Assembly: GCA_949511625.1 (NCBI GenBank)
Contig: CATFEX010000021.1
Coordinates: forward strand, 1-41,436
DNA length: 41,436 bases
Origin: UBA11891 sp003533785
Lineage (GTDB): Bacteria; Bacteroidota; Bacteroidia; Flavobacteriales; Flavobacteriaceae
Direction of reading: 5' to 3'
Positions within the stretch are counted from its first letter, which is position 1. Every line of letters begins with the position of its first letter. Under the pieces are notes generated by a model, which made no database searches, was not told the DNA's origin, and worked only from the letters and a program-made list of their open reading frames with translations. The translations under genes were made by a program, and so were the position numbers. Shown here one piece after another: positions 9,801 through 17,814 of this stretch.

Positions 9801-10281
9801 TATTATGATGACCATGATGGGAATAATTTCGCTATCGGGGATAGTGGTAAACAATGGAGTAGTTTTGATTGACTATACCCAACTATTGATTGCAAGACGA
9901 AAAGAAGATTTGGGGATTCCATTTCAAGAACTGCTTCCTAGAGATGAAGTTCAAGAGGCCATTATTGGTGGAGGGGTTGCTCGCTTACGCCCTGTATTAC
10001 TCACAGCCATCACTACTATTCTGGGGCTTATCCCACTTGCCACAGGGCTCAATATTAATTTTTTCTCATTGATGAGCGAATGGGATGCAAATATTTATGT
10101 TGGGGGAGATAACGTAATTTTCTGGGGTCCCCTAGCTTGGACAGTGATCTTTGGCTTAACTTTTGCTACCTTCCTAACATTGGTCATTGTACCTGCTTCT
10201 TTCTTTTTAATCTATCGATTGAAATTACGAATACAGGCATTTCGAAAGCCAAAAGAACTTAATACCTTAGCGGAGAATTAG
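6808..10281 (+). CDS. Efflux RND transporter permease (HAE1-like), 1157 residues
   Basis: This is the proton-driven inner-membrane pump of the tripartite system. The two-fold RND plan is clear: TM1, a large periplasmic loop beginning with the VFPGNTAEDMERLITDPLEE signature, TM2-6, then a second half with the same plan. The TM4 relay region reads GLIMGLGMLVDNGIVVIEN with Asp412; the second Asp of AcrB is Asn here, as in many flavobacterial pumps. The chain is about 110 residues longer than AcrB. Part of the excess is two additional hydrophobic segments at about residues 514-556, between TM6 and TM7. Substrates cannot be predicted. aspS follows after 8 bases. Confidence 0.93.
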   Translation: MKKSSKLKEFGLSSWAIDHATVIFVIIGLFFFLGISAYLNMPRENYPEINTNEVFVSSVFPGNTAEDMERLITDPLEEQLKGVSNLVKITSSSLENFSLITVEFDENISKQSAKIQVQDKIDNVVSSADWPTFNSAKIEPTAFEFSLSEEIPILNIGLSGDLPIEELKYYGELLQDRIEQMPEVKEVALRGVQDFEVEIAVDLMKISAATVSFDDIINAIRRENSTISAGNIVGDGLRRNIRVLGEIEAPEDLAEVVIKNQDGTVYLGDIANIRFKEKEINSFARSSGKKALVLDVKKRSGKNLIQTVEQIRAIISKTVANEFPSSIDIEISNDQSNTTKNIVSDLANNIIFGVLLVITVLMFFLGFRNALFVGFAIPMSMFMSFMVLDFLGNTINTMVLFGLIMGLGMLVDNGIVVIENAYRLMEKDGMNAIEAAKKGIGEIAYPIIISTATTIAAFLPLGFWPGLMGEFMIFFPMTLSIVLGSSLFVAIFFNSVLVSRFMEVGDREMTQKSLWRLTFILGGLGVLLIFNVGTLRALGTLMLLTTALFWAYKFFIKKWAVYFQDNTLVSLEKWYRGALTFALTGRKPYFFLFGTIGLLFSSFIILGLAAPKVEFFPENEPQQILIYSEYPEGTSIEKTNATAKRIEEEVKKVIDQDKYREGDTNFMIDSNVAVVGAGAQNPETDRGGDQDMPHKAKITLTMTEFKYRRGLSSETMRMEIQQTLKNKFPGIAISVEKMGAGPAAGYPVNIEISGEKYDQLIQEANNIRAYLNLENIPGVEELKIDVNKSKPGLAVEIDRRKSGGLGVTAGQIGQQLRRALFGEKAGIYKKNGEDYDINVRFDEEERQNTAILLDQYIVFRDQATGRIKEVPVSAVAQLENTTSFSAIKHRDLRRVVTLYSAVLAGYNANEVVDNIKQSLKGYTQLPAEVDYEFTGEIAEQETNMNFLTGALFTALGLILFLLVLQFNSISNPLIILLSIFLSFTGVLYGISIFRMPFVIMMTMMGIISLSGIVVNNGVVLIDYTQLLIARRKEDLGIPFQELLPRDEVQEAIIGGGVARLRPVLLTAITTILGLIPLATGLNINFFSLMSEWDANIYVGGDNVIFWGPLAWTVIFGLTFATFLTLVIVPASFFLIYRLKLRIQAFRKPKELNTLAEN

Positions 10282-10289
10282 ATACTACT

Positions 10290-12050
10290 ATGCTTCGAAC
10301 AACCAATTGTGGTGCCTTGCGCCTTTCAGAAGTTGGCCAAAAAGTAACCCTTAGTGGGTGGGTCCAAAAAACGCGCAATAAAGGCTTTATGTTGTGGGTC
10401 GATCTTCGTGATCGCTATGGGATCACTCAAATTATTTTTGATGAAGAACGCAGTCCAAGGAGAGTCTTCAAAGAGGCCCAACAATTGGGGCGTGAATATG
10501 TCATCCAAATAGAAGGAGAAGTTATTGAACGTGAGTCTAAAAACCCCAATATGAAAACTGGGGGGATAGAAATCCTCGCCAATCGACTCACCTTACTGAA
10601 TCCCTCTAGCACGCCACCCTTCACCATTGAAGATGATACCGATGGAGGAGAAGAACTCCGCATGCAATACCGCTATCTTGACCTTAGACGAACACCTGTT
10701 CAGGATAGCCTCATTTTTCGTCACAGAGTCGCCTTAGCCGTCCGCAACTATCTTTCAGGCGAAGGATTCATTGAAATTGAGACCCCCTATCTGATCAAGT
10801 CCACTCCTGAAGGAGCTCGTGACTTTGTGGTACCCTCTCGGATGCATAAAGGCGAATTCTATGCCTTACCTCAATCCCCTCAAACCTTCAAACAGTTACT
10901 TATGGTGGGGGGTATGGATAAATATTTTCAGATAGTAAAATGCTTTCGAGATGAAGATTTACGATCCGATCGACAACCCGAGTTTACCCAAATTGACTGT
11001 GAGCTGGCCTTCGTAGAGCAAGAAGACATTCTTAACCAATTTGAGGGACTCACCCAACACTTGATTCAATCTCTCCTCGGAGAAGACGTTGGTGTTTTTC
11101 CTAGAATGACCTACGATGAAGCCATACGTCGGTATGGAAATGACAAACCAGATATTCGATTTGGGATGGAATTTACCGAATTAAATTCCATGGCTCAAGG
11201 AAAGGGATTTGGAGTTTTTGACAGTCAAGAATTGGTCGTCGGCATTGCTGTTCCAGAAGCAGCAGAATACACACGGAAACAAATTGATGCGCTGATTGAT
11301 TGGGTGAAACGTCCTCAAATTGGAGCGCTTGGCTTAGTATGGGTCAAATGCAACGCAGACGGTAGCTTCAAATCTTCGGTTGACAAATTTTTTAGCACTG
11401 AAGACCTTAAAGCTTGGGCTAGTGAAACTAGCGCTCAAGCTGGTGACTTGATACTAGTAATGGCAGGGGAAGCTCAAAGCACGCGTAGACAACTGAGCGC
11501 CTTGCGGATGGAGCTAGCCGAACGGCTGGGTCTGCGAGACCCCAAGGTATTTGCTCCACTCTGGATTACTGATTTTCCCCTGTTGGAATGGGACGAAGAA
11601 AGCCAGCGCTTCCACGCCATGCATCATCCCTTTACCGCTCCCAAGCCAGAAGAAGCTGACCTATTAGCTACCGACCCTAAAAAAGTTAAAGCCAATGCTT
11701 ATGACCTAGTCCTAAATGGAAATGAAATTGGGGGAGGCTCTATTCGAATTCACAATGCAGAATTGCAACAAAAAATGTTTGACCTTCTCGGTTTTAGCCC
11801 TGAAGAAGCCCAAGCACAGTTTGGGTTTTTGATGGATGCTTTTCAATACGGAGCTCCCCCTCACGGTGGTATTGCTTTTGGTCTCGACCGTTTGGTTGCT
11901 ATTTTAGCAGGAAAAGAAACCATACGTGATTATATTGCCTTTCCGAAAAATAATAGTGGCCGTGATCTTATGATTGATGCGCCAACAGCTATTGATCCGC
12001 TGCAGCTAGACGAATTGGGACTTAATATTCAACCGAATTCTTCTGAATGA
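10290..12050 (+). CDS. aspS: Aspartyl-tRNA synthetase
   Basis: This class II synthetase charges tRNA-Asp. The 586-residue length and domain order are those of the bacterial enzyme: N-terminal OB-fold anticodon domain (SGWVQKTRNKGFMLWVDLRD), catalytic domain with motif 2 (FRDEDLRSDRQPEFTQ), the bacterial GAD insertion around residues 290-420, and motif 3 (GIAFGLDRLVAILAG) near 526-540. Whether it is discriminating or also charges tRNA-Asn cannot be told by eye. It begins 8 bases after the RND gene, so it probably shares at least read-through transcription, and it ends in an ATGA overlap with the next small gene. Confidence 0.97.
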   Translation: MLRTTNCGALRLSEVGQKVTLSGWVQKTRNKGFMLWVDLRDRYGITQIIFDEERSPRRVFKEAQQLGREYVIQIEGEVIERESKNPNMKTGGIEILANRLTLLNPSSTPPFTIEDDTDGGEELRMQYRYLDLRRTPVQDSLIFRHRVALAVRNYLSGEGFIEIETPYLIKSTPEGARDFVVPSRMHKGEFYALPQSPQTFKQLLMVGGMDKYFQIVKCFRDEDLRSDRQPEFTQIDCELAFVEQEDILNQFEGLTQHLIQSLLGEDVGVFPRMTYDEAIRRYGNDKPDIRFGMEFTELNSMAQGKGFGVFDSQELVVGIAVPEAAEYTRKQIDALIDWVKRPQIGALGLVWVKCNADGSFKSSVDKFFSTEDLKAWASETSAQAGDLILVMAGEAQSTRRQLSALRMELAERLGLRDPKVFAPLWITDFPLLEWDEESQRFHAMHHPFTAPKPEEADLLATDPKKVKANAYDLVLNGNEIGGGSIRIHNAELQQKMFDLLGFSPEEAQAQFGFLMDAFQYGAPPHGGIAFGLDRLVAILAGKETIRDYIAFPKNNSGRDLMIDAPTAIDPLQLDELGLNIQPNSSE

Positions 12051-12286
12051 AACTCCTTTTGAAAATTCTATTTTTGAGTTGGTTGGGAGGGCTTGTCTTT
12101 GGCTTTTATACTCGTATTCAAGATTTTGCGATGGGTGAAAAAATAATTGGTTTTTCTGTCTTGGGAGCCGTGTTTATTTACCTTCCGCTCTTTCTTTTCC
12201 ATCGCTGGAAAGGGAAATCGCTTTCTGACTATACCCTTACTCCGGAAAATATGCAGCGGATGCGATCTAAAAAAAAGAACGAATAA
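12047..12286 (+). CDS. Small two-helix membrane protein of unknown function
   Basis: This 79-residue protein has two predicted membrane segments (about residues 3-21 and 33-51), joined by a short loop and followed by a basic cytoplasmic tail ending KKKNE. Its ATG lies within the aspS stop (ATGA at 12047-12050), which argues for a real, translationally coupled gene rather than a chance frame. I do not recognise a family. The role is unknown. Confidence 0.7.
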   Translation: MKLLLKILFLSWLGGLVFGFYTRIQDFAMGEKIIGFSVLGAVFIYLPLFLFHRWKGKSLSDYTLTPENMQRMRSKKKNE

Positions 12287-12351
12287 TCCCTGCAAAATAA
12301 CCATCACACAATTAATTGATGTAACTTGCGTCAAATTTGTAAATATTAATA

Positions 12352-12543
12352 ATGACTGGTACAGTTAAATTTTTCAATGAATCCAAAGGATTTGGTTTCA
12401 TTACGAACGATGAGTCAGGTGATGATGTATTTGTTCACGTTACAGCCCTTGATGGGTTGACACTCCATGAGGGTGACAAAGTTGAGTATGTAGAAGAAGA
12501 AGGTAAGAAAGGGAAGCAAGCTTCTCAGATTAAGCTTTTATAA
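12352..12543 (+). CDS. cspA: Cold-shock protein, CspA family
   Basis: This 63-residue single-stranded nucleic-acid-binding protein is an RNA chaperone. The CSD signature is complete: TGTVKFFNESKGFGFI with RNP1 at residues 12-17, then DVFVHV as RNP2 (25-30), followed by GDKVEYVEEEGKKGKQA. Length matches the Bacteroidota CspA group, which stops soon after the fifth strand. A rho-independent terminator follows directly, so it is monocistronic on its 3' side. A clear promoter was not identified in the 65 bases upstream. Confidence 0.95.
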   Translation: MTGTVKFFNESKGFGFITNDESGDDVFVHVTALDGLTLHEGDKVEYVEEEGKKGKQASQIKLL

Positions 12544-12562
12544 AATATATATGTAGACTGTT

Positions 12563-12588
12563 AAAGCGCCCTTTGTGGCGCTTTTTTT
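12563..12588 (+). terminator. Rho-independent terminator after cspA
   Basis: AAAGCGCC (12563-12570), a 6-base loop and GGCGCTTT (12577-12584) form a perfect 8-bp stem running into seven T residues. It overlaps the last codons of the convergent tadA gene; in that direction the T-run is poor. Confidence 0.9.
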
Positions 12589-13030
12589 ATTTCCTTTTTT
12601 CTGCAAAAAACTGTTGAATGAGCGAACTGGATTCTGCTCCAAGAACGCCTTCAGTGTATGCCGTTTTTGGGTGAAGGGCTACCTCTGCTGATCGGAATCC
12701 TCTGTGAGGATCTGCGGCTCCAAAAACAATGCGTTCCAATTGACTCCAGTAGAGCGCTCCCGCACACATCACACAAGGCTCCATTGTTACGTAAAGCGTG
12801 CATCCTTTGAGGTACTTCCCATTCAAAAAATTAGCCGCAGAGGTAATGGCCTGCATCTCAGCATGGGCCGTGACATCGTGGAGTTGTTCTGTCAGATTGT
12901 GAGCGCGAGCAATTACTTTTTGCTGGATCACAACTACGGCCCCCACAGGCACTTCTTTTTTTTCATAAGCTATTTTGGCTTCTGCCAAAGCCTGTTTCAT
13001 ATAATATTGGTCGTCAAAAAGCTGTTCCAC
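12587..13030 (-). CDS. tadA: tRNA adenosine(34) deaminase TadA
   Basis: This zinc enzyme deaminates the wobble adenosine of tRNA-Arg(ACG) to inosine. The 147-residue chain carries the cytidine-deaminase-fold zinc site: HAE at residues 56-58 (catalytic Glu58) and PCVMCAGAL beginning at 85 with the two Cys ligands. The PVGAVVV segment near 28-34 is also characteristic. Length and motifs fit TadA; guanine deaminase relatives are the main alternative and are less likely. It is transcribed away from dxs, with a 55-base intergenic region. Confidence 0.9.
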   Translation of the reverse strand: MEQLFDDQYYMKQALAEAKIAYEKKEVPVGAVVVIQQKVIARAHNLTEQLHDVTAHAEMQAITSAANFLNGKYLKGCTLYVTMEPCVMCAGALYWSQLERIVFGAADPHRGFRSAEVALHPKTAYTEGVLGAESSSLIQQFFAEKRK

Positions 13031-13073
13031 AAGCGTAAAAATACAAAAATGTCTCTCCCAAAATGGGATATCC

Positions 13074-13081
13074 TATCTTTG
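13074..13081 (+). promoter_or_regulatory. Probable -7 box of dxs
   Basis: TATCTTTG matches TAnnTTTG exactly and ends 4 bases before the dxs ATG at 13086, which would place the transcription start at or next to the start codon. No clear -33 TTG is present. Just upstream are two overlapping short palindromes (TCCCAAAATGGGA at 13056-13068 and GGATATCC at 13066-13073). Confidence 0.45.
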
Positions 13082-13085
13082 TCGG

Positions 13086-14855
13086 ATGCGGCTAGAAAAA
13101 ATAACAGAACCTGCCATTTTAAAACAACTTTCATCTAAAGATAGAGCGCATTTGTGTGTTCAAATTAGGGAACGAATTATCGCAGTAGTTGCACAAAATG
13201 AAGGGCATTTGGGAGCCAGTTTGGGCACCGTTGAACTCACCGTTGCCTTGCACACTGTCTTCAATAGCCCTCAAGATAAAATCATATGGGACGTGGGCCA
13301 CCAAGCCTATGGTCACAAGCTATTGACAGGTAGAAATAGTGCCTTTGAAACCAACCGCCAATGGGAAGGGCTTAGTGGTTTCCCTGTCCGATCAGAAAGC
13401 CCCCATGATAGTTTCGGCACAGGACACGCAGGAACTTCCCTATCTGCCGCCTTGGGTATGGCCTTAGCTTCCGGTCTTCAAGGTGATTCTTCTCCTTGTT
13501 ATATTGCTGTAATTGGGGATGCCTCCATCGCAACAGGGATGGCATTTGAAGCTCTTAATCATCTAGGTATCACACAAGCCAATGTATTGGTGATCCTCAA
13601 TGATAATGCCCATAGTATCGATTCCAGCGTGGGTGCTCTCAATGCTTATTTTGAAAAAATTAAAAAAGAGACCACAACAGAAACCAATCTTTTTCAAGCG
13701 CTTAACATCCCATACTCAGGTCCAATAGACGGGCATAATCTTGAACTGTTGATTCATGAACTGAAATCCTTATCCAAATCACAGGGGCCAAGAATACTCC
13801 ATATTGTTACCACCAAAGGCAAAGGGCTTGCCGAAGCAGAAAAAGATCAGGTTCGCTATCACGCTCCCGGAAGATTTGATCCTCATACAGGAAAAATCAA
13901 TCGAATTGTGCAAGGAAATTCCGCTAAATACCAACAAGTAGTGGGAGAAAGCTTAGTGGAATTGGCCAAAACGAATAAAAAGCTGATCGCCATTACTCCT
14001 GCTATGGTAACTGGAAGTGGATTGAGTGATTTTTTTACCCAGTATCCAGAGCGAGCTTTTGATGTAGGAATTGCTGAGCAACACGCCCTCACTCTTGCTG
14101 CCGGTTTTGCCGCTGAGGGGATGCTCCCTTATTGCTTCATTTATTCTACCTTTTTGCAAAGAGGATATGACCAACTTATTCATGATATTGCCTTGCAAGA
14201 ACTCCCTGTCGTTTTTTGCATTGATCGGGCTGGATTGGTAGGACACGATGGCCCTACCCATCATGGTGTATTTGATATCGCTTTTTTGAGGGCCATTCCC
14301 AACATGACGCTAATTGCTCCTTCTGATGTCGAACAACTTCGACATTTCTTATATACAGTCCAAGACACTAGAATAGGTCCAGTAGCACTGCGCTATCCCC
14401 GGGGCTATGTACATCGAAACGATTGGAAAAAACCATTTCAAAAACTCCCCTGGGGGAAAGGAAAACAACTCAAAAAAGGGAGTCTATTGGCGCTTGTTAG
14501 TATCGGAACTTTAAAGCATACCTGTCAGAAAGCAATTGAAGAATTGAGTGATCCTGACGTATGGAGCCACTTTGATTTGATCTTCATTAAACCCTTAGAT
14601 ACGGCTTTACTGCATCTTGTTTTTGGCGAGCACAAGCAAGTGGTAGTCATTGAAGAAGGAGTTCGCCAAGGGGGAGCTGCTTCTGCATTGATGGAGTGGG
14701 CACAGGAAAACAACTATCTATGCCCCATACACAGCATAGGCATTAGCGATCATTTTATCTCTCAGGGGAAAACCGAAATCCAACTAGAAGATCAAGGCTT
14801 GAATGTCGAACAAGTCCGAAACCGACTCGAACAGATTGCTTCTAAAAAGCTTTGA
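13086..14855 (+). CDS. dxs: 1-deoxy-D-xylulose-5-phosphate synthase
   Basis: DXS makes the first intermediate of the MEP isoprenoid pathway from pyruvate and glyceraldehyde-3-phosphate using thiamine pyrophosphate. Visible signatures are GHLGASLGTVELTVALH (about residues 40-56), the TPP motif GDASIATGMAFEAL beginning near 144, and the catalytic Glu in DVGIAEQHALTLAAGFA near 330. At 589 residues it is somewhat shorter than E. coli Dxs (about 620), from a shortened loop after the TPP motif. It depends on TPP, so it is functionally tied to the thiamine genes in this window, and it supplies precursors for the prenyl synthase and crtY. Confidence 0.95.
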   Translation: MRLEKITEPAILKQLSSKDRAHLCVQIRERIIAVVAQNEGHLGASLGTVELTVALHTVFNSPQDKIIWDVGHQAYGHKLLTGRNSAFETNRQWEGLSGFPVRSESPHDSFGTGHAGTSLSAALGMALASGLQGDSSPCYIAVIGDASIATGMAFEALNHLGITQANVLVILNDNAHSIDSSVGALNAYFEKIKKETTTETNLFQALNIPYSGPIDGHNLELLIHELKSLSKSQGPRILHIVTTKGKGLAEAEKDQVRYHAPGRFDPHTGKINRIVQGNSAKYQQVVGESLVELAKTNKKLIAITPAMVTGSGLSDFFTQYPERAFDVGIAEQHALTLAAGFAAEGMLPYCFIYSTFLQRGYDQLIHDIALQELPVVFCIDRAGLVGHDGPTHHGVFDIAFLRAIPNMTLIAPSDVEQLRHFLYTVQDTRIGPVALRYPRGYVHRNDWKKPFQKLPWGKGKQLKKGSLLALVSIGTLKHTCQKAIEELSDPDVWSHFDLIFIKPLDTALLHLVFGEHKQVVVIEEGVRQGGAASALMEWAQENNYLCPIHSIGISDHFISQGKTEIQLEDQGLNVEQVRNRLEQIASKKL

Positions 14856-14868
14856 TTTCGGGCTTTTT
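14844..14868 (+). terminator. Possible weak terminator at the end of dxs
   Basis: AAAAAGC (14844-14850) and GCTTTTT (14862-14868) can pair around an 11-base loop that contains the dxs stop codon. The stem is AT-rich with few G-C pairs, so termination would be inefficient. Confidence 0.3.
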
Positions 14869-14906
14869 ATCCTCTGAGAAAAGAGTATTTTAGAAGAAAT
14901 TTCATC

Positions 14907-17720
14907 ATGGCTACTCCAAACCGACTTTTCCTTCTCGATGCTTATGCGCTGATTTTTAGAGGATATTATGCTTTTATCAAGAACCCAAGGATCAATTCCA
15001 AAGGGATGGATACATCAGCGATCATGGGTTTTATGAACTCCCTACTTGATGTCATCAAACGAGAAAGGCCCGACCACCTAGCCGTTTGTTTTGATAAAGG
15101 CGGTTCTCAAGTTCGGAATGAACTCTTCACCGATTACAAAGCCAATCGAGACGAAACGCCAGAAGCCATACAGATTGCTGTCCCCTACATTCAGCAATTG
15201 TTGGAAGCGATGCAAATTCCAGTAGTGGTTAAGGAAGGTTACGAAGCAGACGACATCATCGGGACTCTAGCCAAACAAGCAGAAAAAGAAGGCTTTGACA
15301 CCTATATGGTTACGCCAGATAAAGATTTTGCCCAGTTGGTTTCAGAGCACATTTTCATGTACCGCCCAGCACGAATGGGAAATGGAATCGAAATTTGGGG
15401 AATCCCCGAAGTGCAAGAAAAATTTGAGGTAGAGCGTCCGGAACAAGTCATTGACTACCTTGGCATGATGGGAGATGCTGTTGATAATATCCCTGGACTG
15501 CCCGGTGTGGGGGATAAAACAGCCAAAAAATTTTTGAAGGAATATGGCAGCATGGAGGCCCTGCTCGATAACACAGATCAGCTGAAGGGCAAGCTCAAAG
15601 AAAAAATAGAAGCCAATAAAGAAATGGGACGACTTTCCAAAGAATTGGCAACGATCCTTTTGGATGTCCCTGTTACTTTTGATGCCAAAGCATATCGCCT
15701 CACTGACCCCGACCATATGGCTGTAGCCAAGCTTTTTGAAGAATTGGAGTTTCGCCGAATGCAGGAGAATTTCAATAAAATTTTTAGTGCTGCAACAGAA
15801 GCAACCACCACTACCGATTCCCTACCCACAGAAAAACCCCCAACGCCTACGAGTGGTTTTGACCTATTCAATCAACCCGGAACTGGTACAGCATCTGAAA
15901 AAACTCCCTCAGGACTAGAAGCTTCCCAACATTGGTATCAAACAATCGACAGTCCCACAGCACATCAATTATTGTTGGAAAAATTATTACATCAAAAGAG
16001 TGTCTGTTTCGATACCGAAACAACGGGACTAGATTCCTTGCAAGCGGAATTGGTGGGTATCGCTTTTTCTTGGGAGAAGGGAAAAGGGTATTACTTAGCA
16101 CTGCCAAATGATTTTTCCTCCTGCCAATTAATTGTACAACAGTATCAACCATTTTTTAATCACCCAGGTATTGAGAAAATAGGTCACAACCTCAAATACG
16201 ATATCAAAGTACTACTTAAATACGGTATCTCAGTGGCTGCCCCAATCTATGATACTATGATTGCACACTATCTCATCAATCCCGATATGCGTCACAATAT
16301 GGATGTATTGGCCGAAACTTATCTGCAGTATACTCCACAATCTATCACAGCGCTCATTGGGAAAAAAGGAAAAAATCAATTGTCTATGCGACAAGTTCCT
16401 GTGGCCCAACAAACTGAATATGCTGTGGAAGACGCCGACGTTACATTTCAATTGAAGCAGCATTTTAGCCAGGAACTAGCTAGTGGTGGAACACAAGAAC
16501 TTTTCGACAGCGTAGAATTGCCTCTAGTCCCTGTACTAACGGCCATGGAAGCGGAAGGAATTTGTTTGGATACTCCCTTTTTAAAAAATCTTTCGGTTGA
16601 ATTACAAACCGATATTGATGCACTCGAAAAAGGAATTTACGAGCAAGCAGGAGAAACTTTCAATTTGGCTTCGCCCAAGCAACTAGGACCTATTTTATTC
16701 GATAAACTCAAACTGGTTGACAAACCCAAAAAAACTAAAACAGGTCAGTATTCCACCGCTGAAGACGTCCTTTCTTATTTGGCCAAAGACCACCCCATTG
16801 TCGATAATATCCTTGAATGGCGATCTCTTCAAAAACTACAAAATACCTATGTCACTGCCCTTCCTCATGAAATCAATCCCAAAACGGGACGCATCCATAC
16901 AGTCTACAATCAAGCCGTTGCTGCCACGGGAAGATTGAGTAGTAACAATCCGAACTTACAAAATATTCCTATTCGAACGCCAAGAGGACAAGAAGTCCGA
17001 AAAGCCTTTATTGCTAAAGACGATCAACATGTTCTTTTGGCGGCCGATTATTCCCAAATTGAACTACGTATCATAGCGGCTTTGAGTAAAGACCCAGCAA
17101 TGATCGCTGCATTTCAAGCTGGACAAGATATTCATACTGCCACCGCGGCACGTGTTTTTGATGTGACTCAAGAAACCGTGAGTCGTGCCCAAAGAAGTCA
17201 GGCAAAGACTGTCAACTTTGGAATTATTTATGGGGTTTCTGCCTTTGGTCTCAGCCAACAAACTGACTTAAATCGTACAGAAGCCAAAGAATTGATTGAC
17301 ACCTATTATGCCAGCTATCCGCAATTGCGAAACTACATGAGTGAACAGGTCGATTTTGCTCGAGACAATGGTTATGTTAGCACAGTTCTTGGCCGTCGCC
17401 GTTATCTAAAGGACATCAACTCACAGAATGCCGTTGTTCGAGGAGCTGCTGAACGCAATGCAGTCAATGCTCCTATTCAAGGGAGTGCCGCTGACATAAT
17501 TAAACTGGCCATGATTCGGTTGCATAATCGTCTACAAGAAGGTCCCTGGCAAGCCAAGATGCTCTTACAGGTTCATGATGAATTGGTCTTTGAAGTTCCC
17601 AAAAATGAACTCGATGATTTTCAAGCCGTTGTGAAAAAAGAAATGGAAAATGCTTACCCACTGGATGTTCCTTTGGAAGTGGATCTAGGCGTTGGGCAAA
17701 ACTGGTTAGAGGCCCATTAA
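14907..17720 (+). CDS. polA: DNA polymerase I
   Basis: This is a full-length family A polymerase of 937 residues for Okazaki fragment processing and repair. The N-terminal 5' nuclease carries YEADDIIGTLA and MVTPDKDFAQLV. The 3'-5' exonuclease domain is intact, with FDTETTGLD near 367-375, the Exo II region and YAVEDADVTFQL as Exo III. The polymerase domain shows motif A (DYSQIELRIIAALS, about 714), the O-helix region RSQAKTVNFGIIYG and motif C (QVHDELVFEV, about 887-896). All catalytic acidic residues are present, so proofreading should be active. It starts 51 bases after dxs; no clear promoter was found in that gap. Confidence 0.97.
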   Translation: MATPNRLFLLDAYALIFRGYYAFIKNPRINSKGMDTSAIMGFMNSLLDVIKRERPDHLAVCFDKGGSQVRNELFTDYKANRDETPEAIQIAVPYIQQLLEAMQIPVVVKEGYEADDIIGTLAKQAEKEGFDTYMVTPDKDFAQLVSEHIFMYRPARMGNGIEIWGIPEVQEKFEVERPEQVIDYLGMMGDAVDNIPGLPGVGDKTAKKFLKEYGSMEALLDNTDQLKGKLKEKIEANKEMGRLSKELATILLDVPVTFDAKAYRLTDPDHMAVAKLFEELEFRRMQENFNKIFSAATEATTTTDSLPTEKPPTPTSGFDLFNQPGTGTASEKTPSGLEASQHWYQTIDSPTAHQLLLEKLLHQKSVCFDTETTGLDSLQAELVGIAFSWEKGKGYYLALPNDFSSCQLIVQQYQPFFNHPGIEKIGHNLKYDIKVLLKYGISVAAPIYDTMIAHYLINPDMRHNMDVLAETYLQYTPQSITALIGKKGKNQLSMRQVPVAQQTEYAVEDADVTFQLKQHFSQELASGGTQELFDSVELPLVPVLTAMEAEGICLDTPFLKNLSVELQTDIDALEKGIYEQAGETFNLASPKQLGPILFDKLKLVDKPKKTKTGQYSTAEDVLSYLAKDHPIVDNILEWRSLQKLQNTYVTALPHEINPKTGRIHTVYNQAVAATGRLSSNNPNLQNIPIRTPRGQEVRKAFIAKDDQHVLLAADYSQIELRIIAALSKDPAMIAAFQAGQDIHTATAARVFDVTQETVSRAQRSQAKTVNFGIIYGVSAFGLSQQTDLNRTEAKELIDTYYASYPQLRNYMSEQVDFARDNGYVSTVLGRRRYLKDINSQNAVVRGAAERNAVNAPIQGSAADIIKLAMIRLHNRLQEGPWQAKMLLQVHDELVFEVPKNELDDFQAVVKKEMENAYPLDVPLEVDLGVGQNWLEAH

Positions 17721-17814
17721 AGGCGTTCTTAACTCTCGTCATAAAGCCCTGTTGATTGTTTCTTTCTATTTCAAATTTGGCTATATTTATTCATTAACCA
17801 TAAACACTATTCAA

